Shown: positions 45,935 to 55,595, counted from the first letter of the stretch. The stretch: DNA of 64,000 nt from Streptacidiphilus sp. P02-A3a (GCF_014084105.1 NZ_CP048289.1:2055922-2119921), one strand, 5' to 3'. The notes: generated by a model from the letters alone, not told the origin. Numbers and translations are program-made.

Positions 45935-48900
45935 GTGACCGGCGACAGCGGCCCCGGCGCCGCCGCGCCCGGCAGCGGGACCAGGCGCAGCAACCCGGCC
46001 GGGCGGCTGGCCCGGCGCGGCTTCACCGACCCGGAGGCGGCCGTCCGCCGACTGGCCGAGCCCGCGCTGGCCCAGCACTCCGGCGACTCGGTGCTGATCG
46101 ATGCCCTCGCCGCGACCGCCGATCCGGACCTGGCGCTGCTCGGCCTCGCCCGGGTCGCCGAGGCCTGCTCCGACGCGGACCGGCGGACCCTGCTGGACAC
46201 GCTGACCACCAGCAAGCCGCTGCGGGACCGGCTGCTCGGCGTGCTCGGCGCCAGCGCCGCCCTCGGCGACCACCTGGCCCGGCACCCGCACGACTGGCAC
46301 GCCCTGGTCACCTTCGAGATCCGCGACATCCACCCCGGCCCCGAGGAGTTCCTGCGCGCGCTGTACGCGCACATCTGGGAGGACCCGGCCGCCGGTGACC
46401 GCGCCGACGCGCTGCGCACCGGCTACCGCCGCTGCCTGCTCGGCATCGCGGCCCGCGACCTGACCGGCACCACCGGCATCGGCCAGACCGCCGCCGAACT
46501 GGCCGACCTGGCCGGGGCCACGCTTCAGGCGGCACTGGACATCGCGCTGGAGGAGGACCCGGCCGCCGCCAAGGCCTGCCGACTGGCGGTCATCGCCATG
46601 GGCAAGTGCGGCGGACACGAACTGAACTACGTCTCCGACGTGGACGTCGTCTTCGTCGCCGAGCCGCGCGGCCAGGCCGACTCCGGTGAACCCGACGCCG
46701 ACGGGTCGGCGGTCCGGGCCGCGACCCGGCTCGCGGCCCGGCTGATGCGGCTGTGCTCCGACACCACCCGCGAGGGCACCATCTGGCCGGTGGACGCCAA
46801 CCTGCGCCCGGAGGGCAAGAACGGGCCGCTGGTGCGCACCCTCGGCAGCCACCTCGCCTACTACCAGCGGTGGGCCAAGACCTGGGAGTTCCAGGCGCTG
46901 CTGAAGGCCCGCCCGGTCGCCGGCGACGCCGAACTCGGCCGGGCCTACCTGGACGCGGTCACCCCGCTGGTCTGGCACGCGGCGGAGCGGGAGAACTTCG
47001 TCCAGGACGTCCAGCAGATGCGCGAGCGGGTGATCGACGCGATCCCCGCGGCCGAGATCGACCGGGAGCTGAAGCTCGGCCCCGGCGGCCTGCGCGACGT
47101 CGAGTTCTCGGTGCAGCTGCTGCAGCTGGTGCACGGCCGCGCGGACGAGACGCTGCGCAGCCCGAACACGCTCACCGCCCTCGCCGACCTCTCCGCCGGG
47201 GGCTACGTGGGCCGCGCCGACGCCGCCTCGCTGGACCAGGCGTACCGGTTCCTGCGCTCGATGGAGCACCGGATCCAGCTGTTCCAGCTGCGCCGGACCC
47301 ACCTGGTGCCCACCGGCGCGGAGGACCTGCGCCGCCTCGGCCGCTCGCTGGGCCTGCGCGCCGACCCGGTCGCCGAGCTGACCAAGGAGTGGCGGCGGCA
47401 CGCCCGCGAGGTGCGCCGCCTGCACGAGAAGCTGTTCTACCGGCCGCTGCTGGACGCCGTCGCCCGGCTCGGCGCGGACGAGTCGGTGCTCGCGGACGAC
47501 CTCGGCGGGCCGGAGGGGGGCGCCCCCCGGCACGGCGGCCTGAGCGCCGAGGCCGCCCGCACCCGGCTGGCCGCCCTCGGCTACCGCGACCCGGCCGACG
47601 CGATGCGGCACCTCCAGGCGCTGGCCTCCGGCGTCAGCCGCCGCGCGGCGTTGCAGCGCACGCTGCTGCCGGTGATGCTCGGCTGGTTCGCCGAGTCGGC
47701 CGACCCGGACGCCGGGCTGCTGAACTTCCGCAAGGTCTCCGACAGCCTCGGCTCCACCCCCTGGTACCTGCGGCTGCTGCGGGACGAGGGCGCCACCGCC
47801 GAGAACCTGTCCCGGATCCTGTCCTCCGGTCGGCTCGCCCCCGATCTGCTGCTGCGCGCGCCGGAGGCGGTGGCGCTGCTCGGCGACAGCGACGGTCTGC
47901 AACCGCGCGGCCACGCCGTGCTCGACCGGGAGATACGGTCCGCCGTCGGCCGCGCGGACGGCGCCCCGGCGGCGGTCGCCGCCGCCCGCTCGGTCCGCCG
48001 CCGGGAGCTGTTCCGCACCGCCGCCGCCGACGTCCTGGGGCGGCTCGGGGACAGTGCCGACGCGCTGACCGAACTGAACACCGCGACCCTGGCCGGGGCG
48101 CTGCGCGCGTGCGCCGACGCCGCCGAGCGGGCCGCGGGCGAACCCCTGCCGACTCGGCTGGCGATCATCGGCATGGGCCGCTTCGGCGGCGCGGAGCTGG
48201 GCTACGGCAGCGACGCCGACGTCATGTTCGTGCACGACCCGCTGCCCGGGGCGGACGAGGTCCGGGCGGCCGGGGCGGCCCGGGCGGTCTTCGAGGAGGT
48301 CCGCCGACTGCTCCAGCTGCCCTCCACCGAGCCGCCGCTGCTGATCGACGCCGACCTGCGGCCCGAGGGCCGCCAGGGCCCGCTGGTGCGCTCCCTGGCC
48401 TCGTACGCCGCGTACTACCGCCGCTGGTCCCGGCCGTGGGAGAGCCAGGCGCTGCTGCGGGCCCGCCCGGTCGCCGGTGACGAGCGGCTCGGCGGCGCCT
48501 TCACCGCCCTGGTCGACCCGCTGCGCTACCCGGCCGACGGCCTGGACGAGGCCCGGCTGCGGGAGATCCGGCGGCTCAAGGCCCGGGTCGAGACCGAGCG
48601 GATGCCGCGCGGCGCGGACCCGACCACCCACACCAAGCTCGGCCCGGGCGGGCTCGCCGACGTCGAGTGGACCGTCCAGCTGCTCCAGCTCCAGTACGGC
48701 CACCGGGTCGAGGGGCTGCGCACCACCAGGACCAGGGCGGCGCTGGCGGCGGCCGTCGCGGCGGGCCTGGTCGATCCGGACGCCGCCGCCGAGCTGGACA
48801 CCGCCTGGGTGCGGGCCGGGCGGGTGCGCAACGCGGTGATGCTGGTCCGGGGCCGTCCCGGGGACAGCTTCCCCGGGGACCCGAGGGAGCTGGCCGGGGT

Positions 48901-49009
48901 CGCCCGCTACCTCGGCTACGGCAGCAGGCACGCCGGGGAGATGGTGGACGACTACCGGCGCTGCGCGCGCCGCGCCCGGGCGGTGGTGGAGGAGCTGTTC
49001 TACGGCTGA
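45935..49009 (+). CDS. glnE: Glutamine synthetase adenylyltransferase
   Basis: 1024-residue bifunctional enzyme with two nucleotidyltransferase domains: the first GGHELNYVSDVDVVFV (about residue 230) and the second GRFGGAELGYGSDADVMFVH (about 750), each followed by a helical GlnD/PII-type HD-less extension (ANLRPEGKNGPL, ADLRPEGRQGPL). It adenylylates glutamine synthetase I to tune nitrogen assimilation. GTG 45935 is chosen because AGGG lies 7 bases upstream and the conserved sequence begins soon after; a farther start is possible. The motif CCACTCGTTCG lies 85 bases upstream. Confidence 0.96.
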   Translation: MTGDSGPGAAAPGSGTRRSNPAGRLARRGFTDPEAAVRRLAEPALAQHSGDSVLIDALAATADPDLALLGLARVAEACSDADRRTLLDTLTTSKPLRDRLLGVLGASAALGDHLARHPHDWHALVTFEIRDIHPGPEEFLRALYAHIWEDPAAGDRADALRTGYRRCLLGIAARDLTGTTGIGQTAAELADLAGATLQAALDIALEEDPAAAKACRLAVIAMGKCGGHELNYVSDVDVVFVAEPRGQADSGEPDADGSAVRAATRLAARLMRLCSDTTREGTIWPVDANLRPEGKNGPLVRTLGSHLAYYQRWAKTWEFQALLKARPVAGDAELGRAYLDAVTPLVWHAAERENFVQDVQQMRERVIDAIPAAEIDRELKLGPGGLRDVEFSVQLLQLVHGRADETLRSPNTLTALADLSAGGYVGRADAASLDQAYRFLRSMEHRIQLFQLRRTHLVPTGAEDLRRLGRSLGLRADPVAELTKEWRRHAREVRRLHEKLFYRPLLDAVARLGADESVLADDLGGPEGGAPRHGGLSAEAARTRLAALGYRDPADAMRHLQALASGVSRRAALQRTLLPVMLGWFAESADPDAGLLNFRKVSDSLGSTPWYLRLLRDEGATAENLSRILSSGRLAPDLLLRAPEAVALLGDSDGLQPRGHAVLDREIRSAVGRADGAPAAVAAARSVRRRELFRTAAADVLGRLGDSADALTELNTATLAGALRACADAAERAAGEPLPTRLAIIGMGRFGGAELGYGSDADVMFVHDPLPGADEVRAAGAARAVFEEVRRLLQLPSTEPPLLIDADLRPEGRQGPLVRSLASYAAYYRRWSRPWESQALLRARPVAGDERLGGAFTALVDPLRYPADGLDEARLREIRRLKARVETERMPRGADPTTHTKLGPGGLADVEWTVQLLQLQYGHRVEGLRTTRTRAALAAAVAAGLVDPDAAAELDTAWVRAGRVRNAVMLVRGRPGDSFPGDPRELAGVARYLGYGSRHAGEMVDDYRRCARRARAVVEELFYG

Positions 49010-49028
49010 CCGGCCGCCGCCGCCCCGG

Positions 49029-50186
49029 CTACGGGTGGACCGGAACCTTCGGACGCTCCGAGTCGGCGCCCGGCCGTGGTGGGCCCTCGCCGTGCTCGGT
49101 CTGCTCGGCGTGCTCGGCCGTCGCCCGGTCCGGCGCGGCCTGCTCCCCGTCCGGGACCCCGGGGGCGGGGGCGGCGGCCTCGGCCGACTCGTCCGCGCCG
49201 GGCTCGTGACCGGCCGGTCCCTCCTCGGCGTCGGCGCCGGGCCGCGGCCCGGCGTCCGGCCCCTGGTCGCCGTCCTGGTCGGCCGGGGTCTCCCGGCGAC
49301 GCGGGAAGGCGTAGGCCCAGCGTCCGTAGACGAGCCGGGAGACGACCAGGCCGAACATCGTGCACACCGCCCCGACCAGGGCGTCCATGAAGAAGTGGTT
49401 GGCGGTGGCGATGATCACCAGCAGCGTGCTCAGCGGATAGAGCAGCCCGACCACCTTCACCCAGCGCCTGCGCGCCAGGAAGGCGATGGTCAGCCCGCAC
49501 CACAGCGACCAGCCGATGTGCATCGACGGCATCGCCGCGAACTGGTTGGACACCTGCGACATGTCGCCGGAGGCCATCGAGCCCCAGGTGTGGTGCTTGG
49601 CGACGGTGTCGATGAAGTCGGCGCCGGTCATCAGCCGGGGTGGGGCCAGCGGGTAGAAGTAGTACCCGAGCAGCGCCACCGCCGTGGTCACGAACAGCGC
49701 CAGCCTGGCCGCCGCGTAGCGGCCCGGATGGCTGCGGAACAGCCACACCAGCACGCCGATGGTCATGATGAAGTGCAGCGTGGCGTAGTAGTAGTCCATG
49801 CCGGTGATCAACCAGGTCACCGAGTCGAAGGCGTGGTTGATCCGCTGCTCGTAGGCGATGCCGAGGTGCTGTTCGAAGCTCCAGATGGAGTGCGCGTTGC
49901 GCTGGGCCCGCGTCTCCATCTCCGGCACGGCGTTGCGGACCAGCGAGTAGATCCAGTAGCTGATCCCGATCAACGCCAGTTCGAACCACACCCGGGGACG
50001 GCCCGGGTCGCGGAAGTGCCCGAACAACGGGCGCGCCACCCCACGCAGGAAACGCACCCGGAGGGAAGGGCTGACAGCGGCACGTGTGGCTCCGTCGGGG
50101 GCGACGGAACCAGGACGTACCGCTACGGCGGTCCTGCCGCCGTCATGGTCCCGCTCAGGTTCCCCCATGGAGCAGTAGTCTGCCAT
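49029..50186 (-). CDS. PAP2-family membrane protein with acidic tail
   Basis: 385 residues, about six membrane segments. Motifs of the PAP2 phosphatase/inositol-phosphoryl-transferase group: LGYYFYPLAPPRLM, AAMPSMHIGWSLW (PSxH) and ATANHFFMDALVG (HxxxD). The last 95 residues are a hydrophilic low-complexity tail rich in Ala, Pro, Glu, Gly and Asp, likely cytoplasmic or disordered. ATG 50186 has GGGAGG 5 bases upstream. Probable role in lipid phosphate or cell-envelope lipid chemistry. Convergent with glnE, 19 bases apart. Confidence 0.88.
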   Translation of the reverse strand: MADYCSMGEPERDHDGGRTAVAVRPGSVAPDGATRAAVSPSLRVRFLRGVARPLFGHFRDPGRPRVWFELALIGISYWIYSLVRNAVPEMETRAQRNAHSIWSFEQHLGIAYEQRINHAFDSVTWLITGMDYYYATLHFIMTIGVLVWLFRSHPGRYAAARLALFVTTAVALLGYYFYPLAPPRLMTGADFIDTVAKHHTWGSMASGDMSQVSNQFAAMPSMHIGWSLWCGLTIAFLARRRWVKVVGLLYPLSTLLVIIATANHFFMDALVGAVCTMFGLVVSRLVYGRWAYAFPRRRETPADQDGDQGPDAGPRPGADAEEGPAGHEPGADESAEAAAPAPGVPDGEQAAPDRATAEHAEQTEHGEGPPRPGADSERPKVPVHP

Positions 50187-50621
50187 GCGGCCTCCCGCGA
50201 CCTGATCACCCTCTGGTTGGGGATTCGCCGCCTGATATCCCTCTGAAGTCCTACGGCCGTATGCCGCCGCAGGACCGAACGGGTCGGAGCGGCGGCCCGG
50301 TCGGGCGACGACTCCCAGCACTCTGTCGATCTTACTGCCAGGTGTCGGCGGTGACGTCGGGGCCACCGGTACCGGGGGTGCGCCCGGGGCCGGGGCGCCT
50401 GCCCAGGTCACGGCGGTACGGGTGGGACAGCTGGGATGCGGCCGGGTCGGCGGCCGCCGGGGCCGCCGTCGCCCCGGTGTACTCCAATCGGGGGAGCGCG
50501 CGGACCCGGCCGCCGTCCCCGGGATCCGCGCGCCGCTACGCCGATCAGGGCGATTCCCGGTCGTACCGCCATCAAAGGTTCGATCAACGGGTAAAGCGCG
50601 TTGCCGACCGGCCGGGCCGGT
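50187..50621. other. Intergenic 435 bases, no gene seen
   Basis: Between the PAP2 gene start and the MFS transporter stop, both on the minus strand. It must hold the PAP2 promoter and the end of the MFS unit. I see no conserved small gene, no strong palindrome and no convincing -35/-10 pair; the frames crossing it read as Arg/Pro-rich translations of GC-rich DNA. Confidence 0.55.
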
Positions 50622-52316
50622 TCAGCCCGCGGCGCCCAGCGCCGCCAGCTCCCGCTCGACCGAGCGCCGGTGCTCCTCGGCGTCGGCCCGGGCCCGCTTC
50701 GGGCTCCAGCGGCCGCTCATCAGGAACACGAACGGCAGGAACAGCACCTGCCCGGCCAGGCACACCCACCACCAGGTCTGCCAGTCGCCCGGATTGTCCT
50801 TGGCCGCCCGCTGCACCTGGGTCCCGTACTGCCGCAGCACCGCCAGCTGCGGCTGCGCCTGCCGCACCGTCCGCAGCCCGGGCAGTCCGACCTGTTGCGC
50901 CGCCTGCGCCAGCAGCGCCGGCGGGACCGCCGTCGGCGGGTACGCCGCCAGCTCGGCGAACAGCGCCGGGTGGGCGGCGACGACCGCCAGCGCGGGCCCG
51001 GCCGTCCGCTCCGCCGCCGCCACCTGCGTACCGTGATCCACCAGCGGCGTCACCGAGGTCACCACGATCGGGACGAACGCGGCGGAGACCGCCACCACGA
51101 TCCGGACGATCCAGCCCCACACCGCGAGACCGGTCGCGGTCGCGGCCGGGTTGTGCCGCTCCACGGTCTCGGTGAAGCTCGCCATCCACGGCGCGTAGGC
51201 GAAGCCGCTGAACACCCCGATCCCGACGAACAGCCAGGCGAAGGTGTAGTACCCGGTGGCCGGGCGGGTGGCGTCCAGGGTGAAGAACAGGGTGCAGACG
51301 GCGCTGCCGACCGCGCCGGCCACCATGAACGGCTTGCGCACCCGCAGCCGGTCCGAGGCCAGTCCGGCGACCACCAGTGCCACCGCGTTGGCTGCCCAGT
51401 ACCAGTTGGCCAGCGCGTTCGCCCGCTGCTCGGTGTAGCCGAAGGCGGTCGCGAAGTAGACCACGAAGTTGCCGACCGCGGCGAAGTACAGCAGCAGGTA
51501 GACGCTGATCGCGAAGGCCGAGCCGAGCACGTCCGGCCGCAGCATCTGCCGCCAGCCGCCGCGTGCGTGACCCGACCCGTCGATGCCCTTGGCGCGGGCC
51601 TCGACCAGCGCCCGGTCGCGCAGGCTGACCATGATCTGGTCCCGCAGCCGGGGCGCCAGCTCGCGCAGCGCGACCAGCGCGAGCAGGAAGACCAGCAGCG
51701 CCGAGAGACCGGCGTAGCGCAGTTCGTCCTGCCAGCTCGACGTGGCGAGGGTGTGGCTGGTGACGGTGGTGACCACCAGGCTGCCCAGCACCGGGCCCAT
51801 GGTCCAGGAGCCCATGGCGGTGGCCCGGCCCAGCTGCGGCGAGAAGTCCCGGATCAGCGCCGGGGTGGCCACCAGCACCATGCCCTCGATGAAGCCGACC
51901 ACCGCGAACAGCGCCAGGTAGCTGCCCTGGTTCGGCGCGTTCGGCAGCCCGAACAGCACCAGCAGGCCGGTCACCAGCAGCCCGTAGACCACCAGGTTGG
52001 CCCGGCCCCAGCGGTCCGCGAGACCGGCCACCAGCGAGGCGAAGGCACCGACGGCGTTGCCGACCACGGAGACGGCCACGAAGTAGCGGTAGGTCATCCC
52101 GTAGTGGGTGATGATCGAGGTCGCCACCGCGTACTGGATGTACAGCGCGTAGTACAGCACGACCGTGGTCAGCACCACGATCGCCAGGTACGCGTAGCGG
52201 CGCCCGCGCTCGGGGTAGGCGTCGAGGTCGCGCCGCCACAGGCGGCCGACGACGGCACCGGGGCGGGGCGCGGATCTGCCGGACGGGTCGTCGGCGGTGA
52301 GCGGGGTACTGGTCAT
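50622..52316 (-). CDS. MFS transporter
   Basis: 564-residue major facilitator with 12 membrane segments. Motif A-like GLADRWGRANLVVYG after segment 2 (about residue 100) and ASDRLRVRKPFMVAG in the second half; a long central cytoplasmic loop (about 205-245). An extra hydrophilic stretch of about 90 residues (TPLVDHGTQVAAAERTAG onward) precedes the last segments, which is unusual. ATG 52316 has AGAGGAG upstream. The upstream region holds a perfect TetR-type operator although no TetR gene adjoins. Substrate unknown. Confidence 0.9.
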   Translation of the reverse strand: MTSTPLTADDPSGRSAPRPGAVVGRLWRRDLDAYPERGRRYAYLAIVVLTTVVLYYALYIQYAVATSIITHYGMTYRYFVAVSVVGNAVGAFASLVAGLADRWGRANLVVYGLLVTGLLVLFGLPNAPNQGSYLALFAVVGFIEGMVLVATPALIRDFSPQLGRATAMGSWTMGPVLGSLVVTTVTSHTLATSSWQDELRYAGLSALLVFLLALVALRELAPRLRDQIMVSLRDRALVEARAKGIDGSGHARGGWRQMLRPDVLGSAFAISVYLLLYFAAVGNFVVYFATAFGYTEQRANALANWYWAANAVALVVAGLASDRLRVRKPFMVAGAVGSAVCTLFFTLDATRPATGYYTFAWLFVGIGVFSGFAYAPWMASFTETVERHNPAATATGLAVWGWIVRIVVAVSAAFVPIVVTSVTPLVDHGTQVAAAERTAGPALAVVAAHPALFAELAAYPPTAVPPALLAQAAQQVGLPGLRTVRQAQPQLAVLRQYGTQVQRAAKDNPGDWQTWWWVCLAGQVLFLPFVFLMSGRWSPKRARADAEEHRRSVERELAALGAAG

Positions 52317-52405
52317 GCTGCTCCTCTGGGCACCGGTTTCGGATGGACGGCGCGGTCGGGCCGGAGCAGGGGGCCTCCCGGCGGCGAGGGCGTGAGGGGA
52401 GGGTA

Positions 52406-52423
52406 GTACCGACCAGTCGGTAC
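52406..52423. promoter_or_regulatory. TetR-type operator upstream of MFS gene
   Basis: Perfect inverted repeat GTACCGAC-CA-GTCGGTAC, 90 bases upstream of the MFS start at 52316. The ACCGACCnGTCGGT core is a classic site of actinobacterial TetR-family repressors. No TetR gene lies within several kilobases, so the regulator must be encoded elsewhere. Confidence 0.7.
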
Positions 52424-52478
52424 GGCCTAGACACGTGCAGGGGTTCCGTGTACGCACCGACGAGTACGCCCCCGGTGA

Positions 52479-52532
52479 GCAGCGGCCCCGGGCACGGCAG
52501 CGGCCCCGGGCATGGCGGCGGCCCCGGAGCAC
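52479..52532. repeat. Three 18-bp imperfect tandem repeats
   Basis: CAGCGGCCCCGGGCACGG, CAGCGGCCCCGGGCATGG and CGGCGGCCCCGGAGCACC follow one another; the last forms the left arm of the acetate transporter terminator. Confidence 0.65.
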
Positions 52533-52548
52533 CGCCCCGGGGCCGCCG
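52516..52548. terminator. Terminator of acetate transporter gene
   Basis: CGGCGGCCCCGG / CCGGGGCCGCCG, 12-bp arms and 9-base loop, 15 bases beyond the minus-strand stop at 52563. Confidence 0.75.
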
Positions 52549-52562
52549 TGGTGCGCTCGCCG

Positions 52563-53168
52563 CTACGCGGCGGGACCGGTCGGCACCACCGGTCGGCCGA
52601 AGGTGGACGCGGCCACCCCGGCGAAGGAGGCGTACCAGGCGATCAGGCCGGTCAGCAGGCCGAGCCAGCCGCCGACCTTGGTGATGGTGTCGTTCGCCGC
52701 GAAGGAGCCGACGGCCAGCACCACGAAGGTGACGGTCAGCGCGACGAACACGCCGAGCACCGCCTTGTTCACCCGCAGCGCGGCGATCGTCATGTAGAGC
52801 GTGAAGACCCCCCACAGCAGCAGGAACAGGCCCACGGCGTTGCCGGTGTTGGCCGCGCTGGAGCCGGTCAGGCCGGGCAGGGTGTCCTTGACCAGTCCGT
52901 AGTAGGCCAGCCAGAACGCGCCGAAGGAGCTGAAGGCGGTCGCTCCGAAGGTGTTGCCTCTACGGAACTCCCACATGCCGGCCAGGAGTTGGGCCAGTCC
53001 ACCGTAGAACAGCGCCAGTGGCAGGACCACGGCTGAGGCTGACTTGTCGAGGAACCCGGCGTTGAACGAGCTGAGCACGAGCGTGGTCATGGCGAACGCG
53101 GCCAGACCCAGGGGGGCCGGGTCGGCGATCGCCGGTGCGGTGGGTGCGGGTGTGTGCGTCTCTGGCAT
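52563..53168 (-). CDS. GPR1/FUN34/YaaH-family acetate transporter
   Basis: 201 residues with six membrane segments. The family signature ADPAPLGLAAFAMTTLVLS (NPAPLGL type) opens the domain near residue 17 and a second repeat-like block GNTFGATAFSSFGAFWLAYY follows; proteins of this family (SatP/AceP) take up acetate and related monocarboxylates. ATG 53168 has GAGG 6 bases upstream. The 280 bases upstream to the next gene carry its promoter; no neighbour acts obviously in acetate use. Confidence 0.93.
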   Translation of the reverse strand: MPETHTPAPTAPAIADPAPLGLAAFAMTTLVLSSFNAGFLDKSASAVVLPLALFYGGLAQLLAGMWEFRRGNTFGATAFSSFGAFWLAYYGLVKDTLPGLTGSSAANTGNAVGLFLLLWGVFTLYMTIAALRVNKAVLGVFVALTVTFVVLAVGSFAANDTITKVGGWLGLLTGLIAWYASFAGVAASTFGRPVVPTGPAA

Positions 53169-53448
53169 GGAACGCCTCATCTCCGATGAGCGCCCGCGCA
53201 CGGGGGAGCGCTCGCCGGGGGTGGTGCGCTCCGCCGGACGAGCAGACCCGAGGCAGGCACAAAAAGCTGACCCATCAAGTATGTGACTGTATGACAGATC
53301 CAGCACCGATTCGGCCAAGGCAATCGAGTGAACTTGGCGTGCGCATGGCCCCCGCTCGTCCCAGCCGTCACTCGGGCACCCCTACTGCCGTCAATGTTCG
53401 GACGCATGTGCGGAATGGGAACAGAGTGTCGAGAGAGGTCGCCTGCCC

Positions 53449-54324
53449 TCAGGCGAGGGTGCCGTCCAGTTGCGCGTAGGCGCGTTCGACGGCGCGGCCC
53501 AGAGCCGACGGGTCGAACGCCCAGTCGTCCGTCGCCGCCAGCGCCTCGCCGACCGGCACCCCGGCCGCCCGCAGCGCGGCGCAGCGGTCCGCCACCGCGC
53601 GGATCGCGTCCCGCTGGGCGCGGACGAAGGCGGCGTCCACCGGGTCGCCGTGGCCGGGGACGAGCACCGTGCCGGGGCCGGTGACGGCGAGCAGCGCGTC
53701 CAGCGTCGGCGCCCAGTCCAGCGGGAAGGAGTCCGGGCCGAAGGCGGGCTCGCCGGACTCCTCCACCAGGTCGCCTACCAGCAGCGTGTCGGACTCCGGC
53801 AGGTGCAGCACCAGGTCGCCGTCGGTGTGCCCGCGCCCCGGATGCAGCAGTCGGACCTCGCGGTCGCCCAGGTCCAGGGTGTGCGCGGTGCGGACGGTGT
53901 GCTCCGGGACGACCTCCACCAGTTCGGCCATCCGCGCGGCCCATTCCGGGCTCTCCGCGGCCAGCTCGGCCTTGAACGCGAGGTCGTCCGGCGCGCCGTC
54001 GCGGGAGGCCGCCATCGCCCGCGCGGCGGCGGCGTGCGCCCAGAACTGCGCGGGCGGGAGCTGCCGGGGCGCGGCGAACTCGGCGTTGCCCCAGACGTGG
54101 TCGAAGTGGGCGTGCGTGTTCACCACCCAGCGCACCGGCGCGGCCGACAACTGCCGCAGGTGCTCCCGTAGTTCGCGCCCCTCGGCGAGGCTGCAGCGGG
54201 TGTCCACCACGGCGGTGCCGTCCGCCCCGACGATCGCGCACACGGTCACGTCCACCGGTTGGTAGCGCCGCTGGAACACCCCGTCGGCGATCTCGCGCCA
54301 GCCGTCCGCGGCCCTGTCCGGCAT
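53449..54324 (-). CDS. Metallo-beta-lactamase-fold hydrolase
   Basis: 291 residues. The binuclear metal motif is NTHAHFDHVWG (HxHxDH, about residue 73), with further ligands in HPGRGHTDGDLVLH (about 160), LLVGDLVEESG (bridging Asp) and VLVPGHGDPVD (last His). This pattern fits the glyoxalase II / quinoprotein-relay-like subgroup. ATG 54324 follows GGGGTGGCGGG. Single gene, divergent from the TPR protein gene across 100 bases. Substrate unknown. Confidence 0.9.
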   Translation of the reverse strand: MPDRAADGWREIADGVFQRRYQPVDVTVCAIVGADGTAVVDTRCSLAEGRELREHLRQLSAAPVRWVVNTHAHFDHVWGNAEFAAPRQLPPAQFWAHAAAARAMAASRDGAPDDLAFKAELAAESPEWAARMAELVEVVPEHTVRTAHTLDLGDREVRLLHPGRGHTDGDLVLHLPESDTLLVGDLVEESGEPAFGPDSFPLDWAPTLDALLAVTGPGTVLVPGHGDPVDAAFVRAQRDAIRAVADRCAALRAAGVPVGEALAATDDWAFDPSALGRAVERAYAQLDGTLA

Positions 54325-54424
54325 CCCGCCACCCCTGTCGGCCCGCCCCGGCGCTGGTCGGCGGTGCCGGGGGCGGCGGGGAGTCTCCATACTTGGGGTG
54401 ACACTACCGCCGAAGGGACACACC

Positions 54425-55546
54425 ATGCTCGACCAGGTTCTCGTACAGCGCGCGGACCACGAGGCCGCGGAGGGCAACCACGCGGCCGCCCTGGAGTTGT
54501 ACGCGCGGGCGTGGGACAGCAGGCACGACGAGGTCGCCGACAAGCTGCTCGACCTGGTCGAGGAGTGGGAGGACGTCGAGGCCGCGTTGGAGATCCTGCA
54601 GAAGACGGCGGACGGCGGCGCGGTGGCGGCCTACGAGGCGCTGGCCGTGCTGCTGCTGGAACTCGACGAGCCGGAGGAGGCGCTGGAGGCGCTGGACGCG
54701 GCCGGTCGCGGCGGACGCGACGTCGCCCTGTGGACGGCGGCGGTGCTGGCCGACGAGATGGGCGACCGCGAGCGCGGTGAGGAGTGGTACCGCCGGGCCA
54801 TCGCCACCGGCGACACCGAGGCGCTGAACGACTTCGGCGTGTTCCTCAGCGAGGACCCGAGCCGGCTGGCCGAGGCGGAGGAGGTGCTGCTGCTGGCGGT
54901 GGAGCGCGGCGACCTGATGGCGCTGGGCAACCTGGGCCGGATGCACCTGGAGTCCGACCGGCCCGAGCGCGCGCTGCCGTGGCTGGTGCGCGGGCTGGAC
55001 GCGGGCGTGCGCTCGGTGCTGGTGCCGATGGCCGAGTGCGAGCAGCTGCTGGGCCGGGTGGACGACGCCCGCGAGCACCTCGGCGACGCGCTCGCCGACG
55101 GGGTCGAGGGGGCGCGGCTGGCCTGGGCCAACTTCTGCGCCGAGCACGGCACCCCGCAGGAGCAGGCCACCGCCGAGGCCGAGTTCCGCCGGGCGCTGGC
55201 GGAGCAGGAGCCGGGCGCCCACTTCGACTTCGCGCTGTACCTGGCCGACCGGGACCGCTTCGACGAGGCGGTGGCCGAGTACCAGGCCGCCGCCGCCGAC
55301 GGCGAGTCCAACGCCTGGCTGAACCTGGCGCTGATCCACGAGGACCGCAAGGACCGCCGGTCCGCCGAGGAGTGCTACCGCAGCGGTGTCGAGGCGGGCG
55401 ACCTACAGGCGCTGCTCGCCTACGCGGAGTTCCTGCGGCAGTGGGGACGGCAGCGGGACATCGCCGAACTGGTGGGCCAGGCCGAGCAGTTGGGCGCGGA
55501 CGAGGACGAGCTGGCGGAGCTGCGGGGGCTCACCGGCCGCGGCTGA
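54425..55546 (+). CDS. Tetratricopeptide/Sel1-like repeat protein
   Basis: 373 residues, almost entirely helical pairs with the TPR/Sel1 pattern (for example EEWYRRAIATGDTEALNDFG, AEEVLLLAVERGDLMALGNL, EAVAEYQAAAADGESNAWLN, EECYRSGVEAGDLQALLAYA). About nine repeats of 33-36 residues. Acidic, cytoplasmic. ATG 54425 has GAAGGGA 7 bases upstream. Such proteins scaffold complexes; partner unknown. A 34-bp palindromic terminator follows. Confidence 0.88.
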   Translation: MLDQVLVQRADHEAAEGNHAAALELYARAWDSRHDEVADKLLDLVEEWEDVEAALEILQKTADGGAVAAYEALAVLLLELDEPEEALEALDAAGRGGRDVALWTAAVLADEMGDRERGEEWYRRAIATGDTEALNDFGVFLSEDPSRLAEAEEVLLLAVERGDLMALGNLGRMHLESDRPERALPWLVRGLDAGVRSVLVPMAECEQLLGRVDDAREHLGDALADGVEGARLAWANFCAEHGTPQEQATAEAEFRRALAEQEPGAHFDFALYLADRDRFDEAVAEYQAAAADGESNAWLNLALIHEDRKDRRSAEECYRSGVEAGDLQALLAYAEFLRQWGRQRDIAELVGQAEQLGADEDELAELRGLTGRG

Positions 55547-55552
55547 GCGGTG

Positions 55553-55586
55553 CGCGGGGGCGGACCGGGCCCGGTCCGCCCCCGCG
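55553..55586. terminator. Bidirectional terminator, 34-bp perfect palindrome
   Basis: Perfect palindrome: arms CGCGGGGGCGGACCGGG and its complement, 17 bp each, no loop bases. It lies between the convergent stops at 55546 and 55596. Confidence 0.85.
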
Positions 55587-55595
55587 ACCAGCCGG

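Noticed and set aside
53275..53300. TGTGACTGTATGACA as a CRP-like site before the acetate transporter
   Set aside because: Half-sites are not inverted (TGTGA/TGACA), so it does not form a CRP palindrome.
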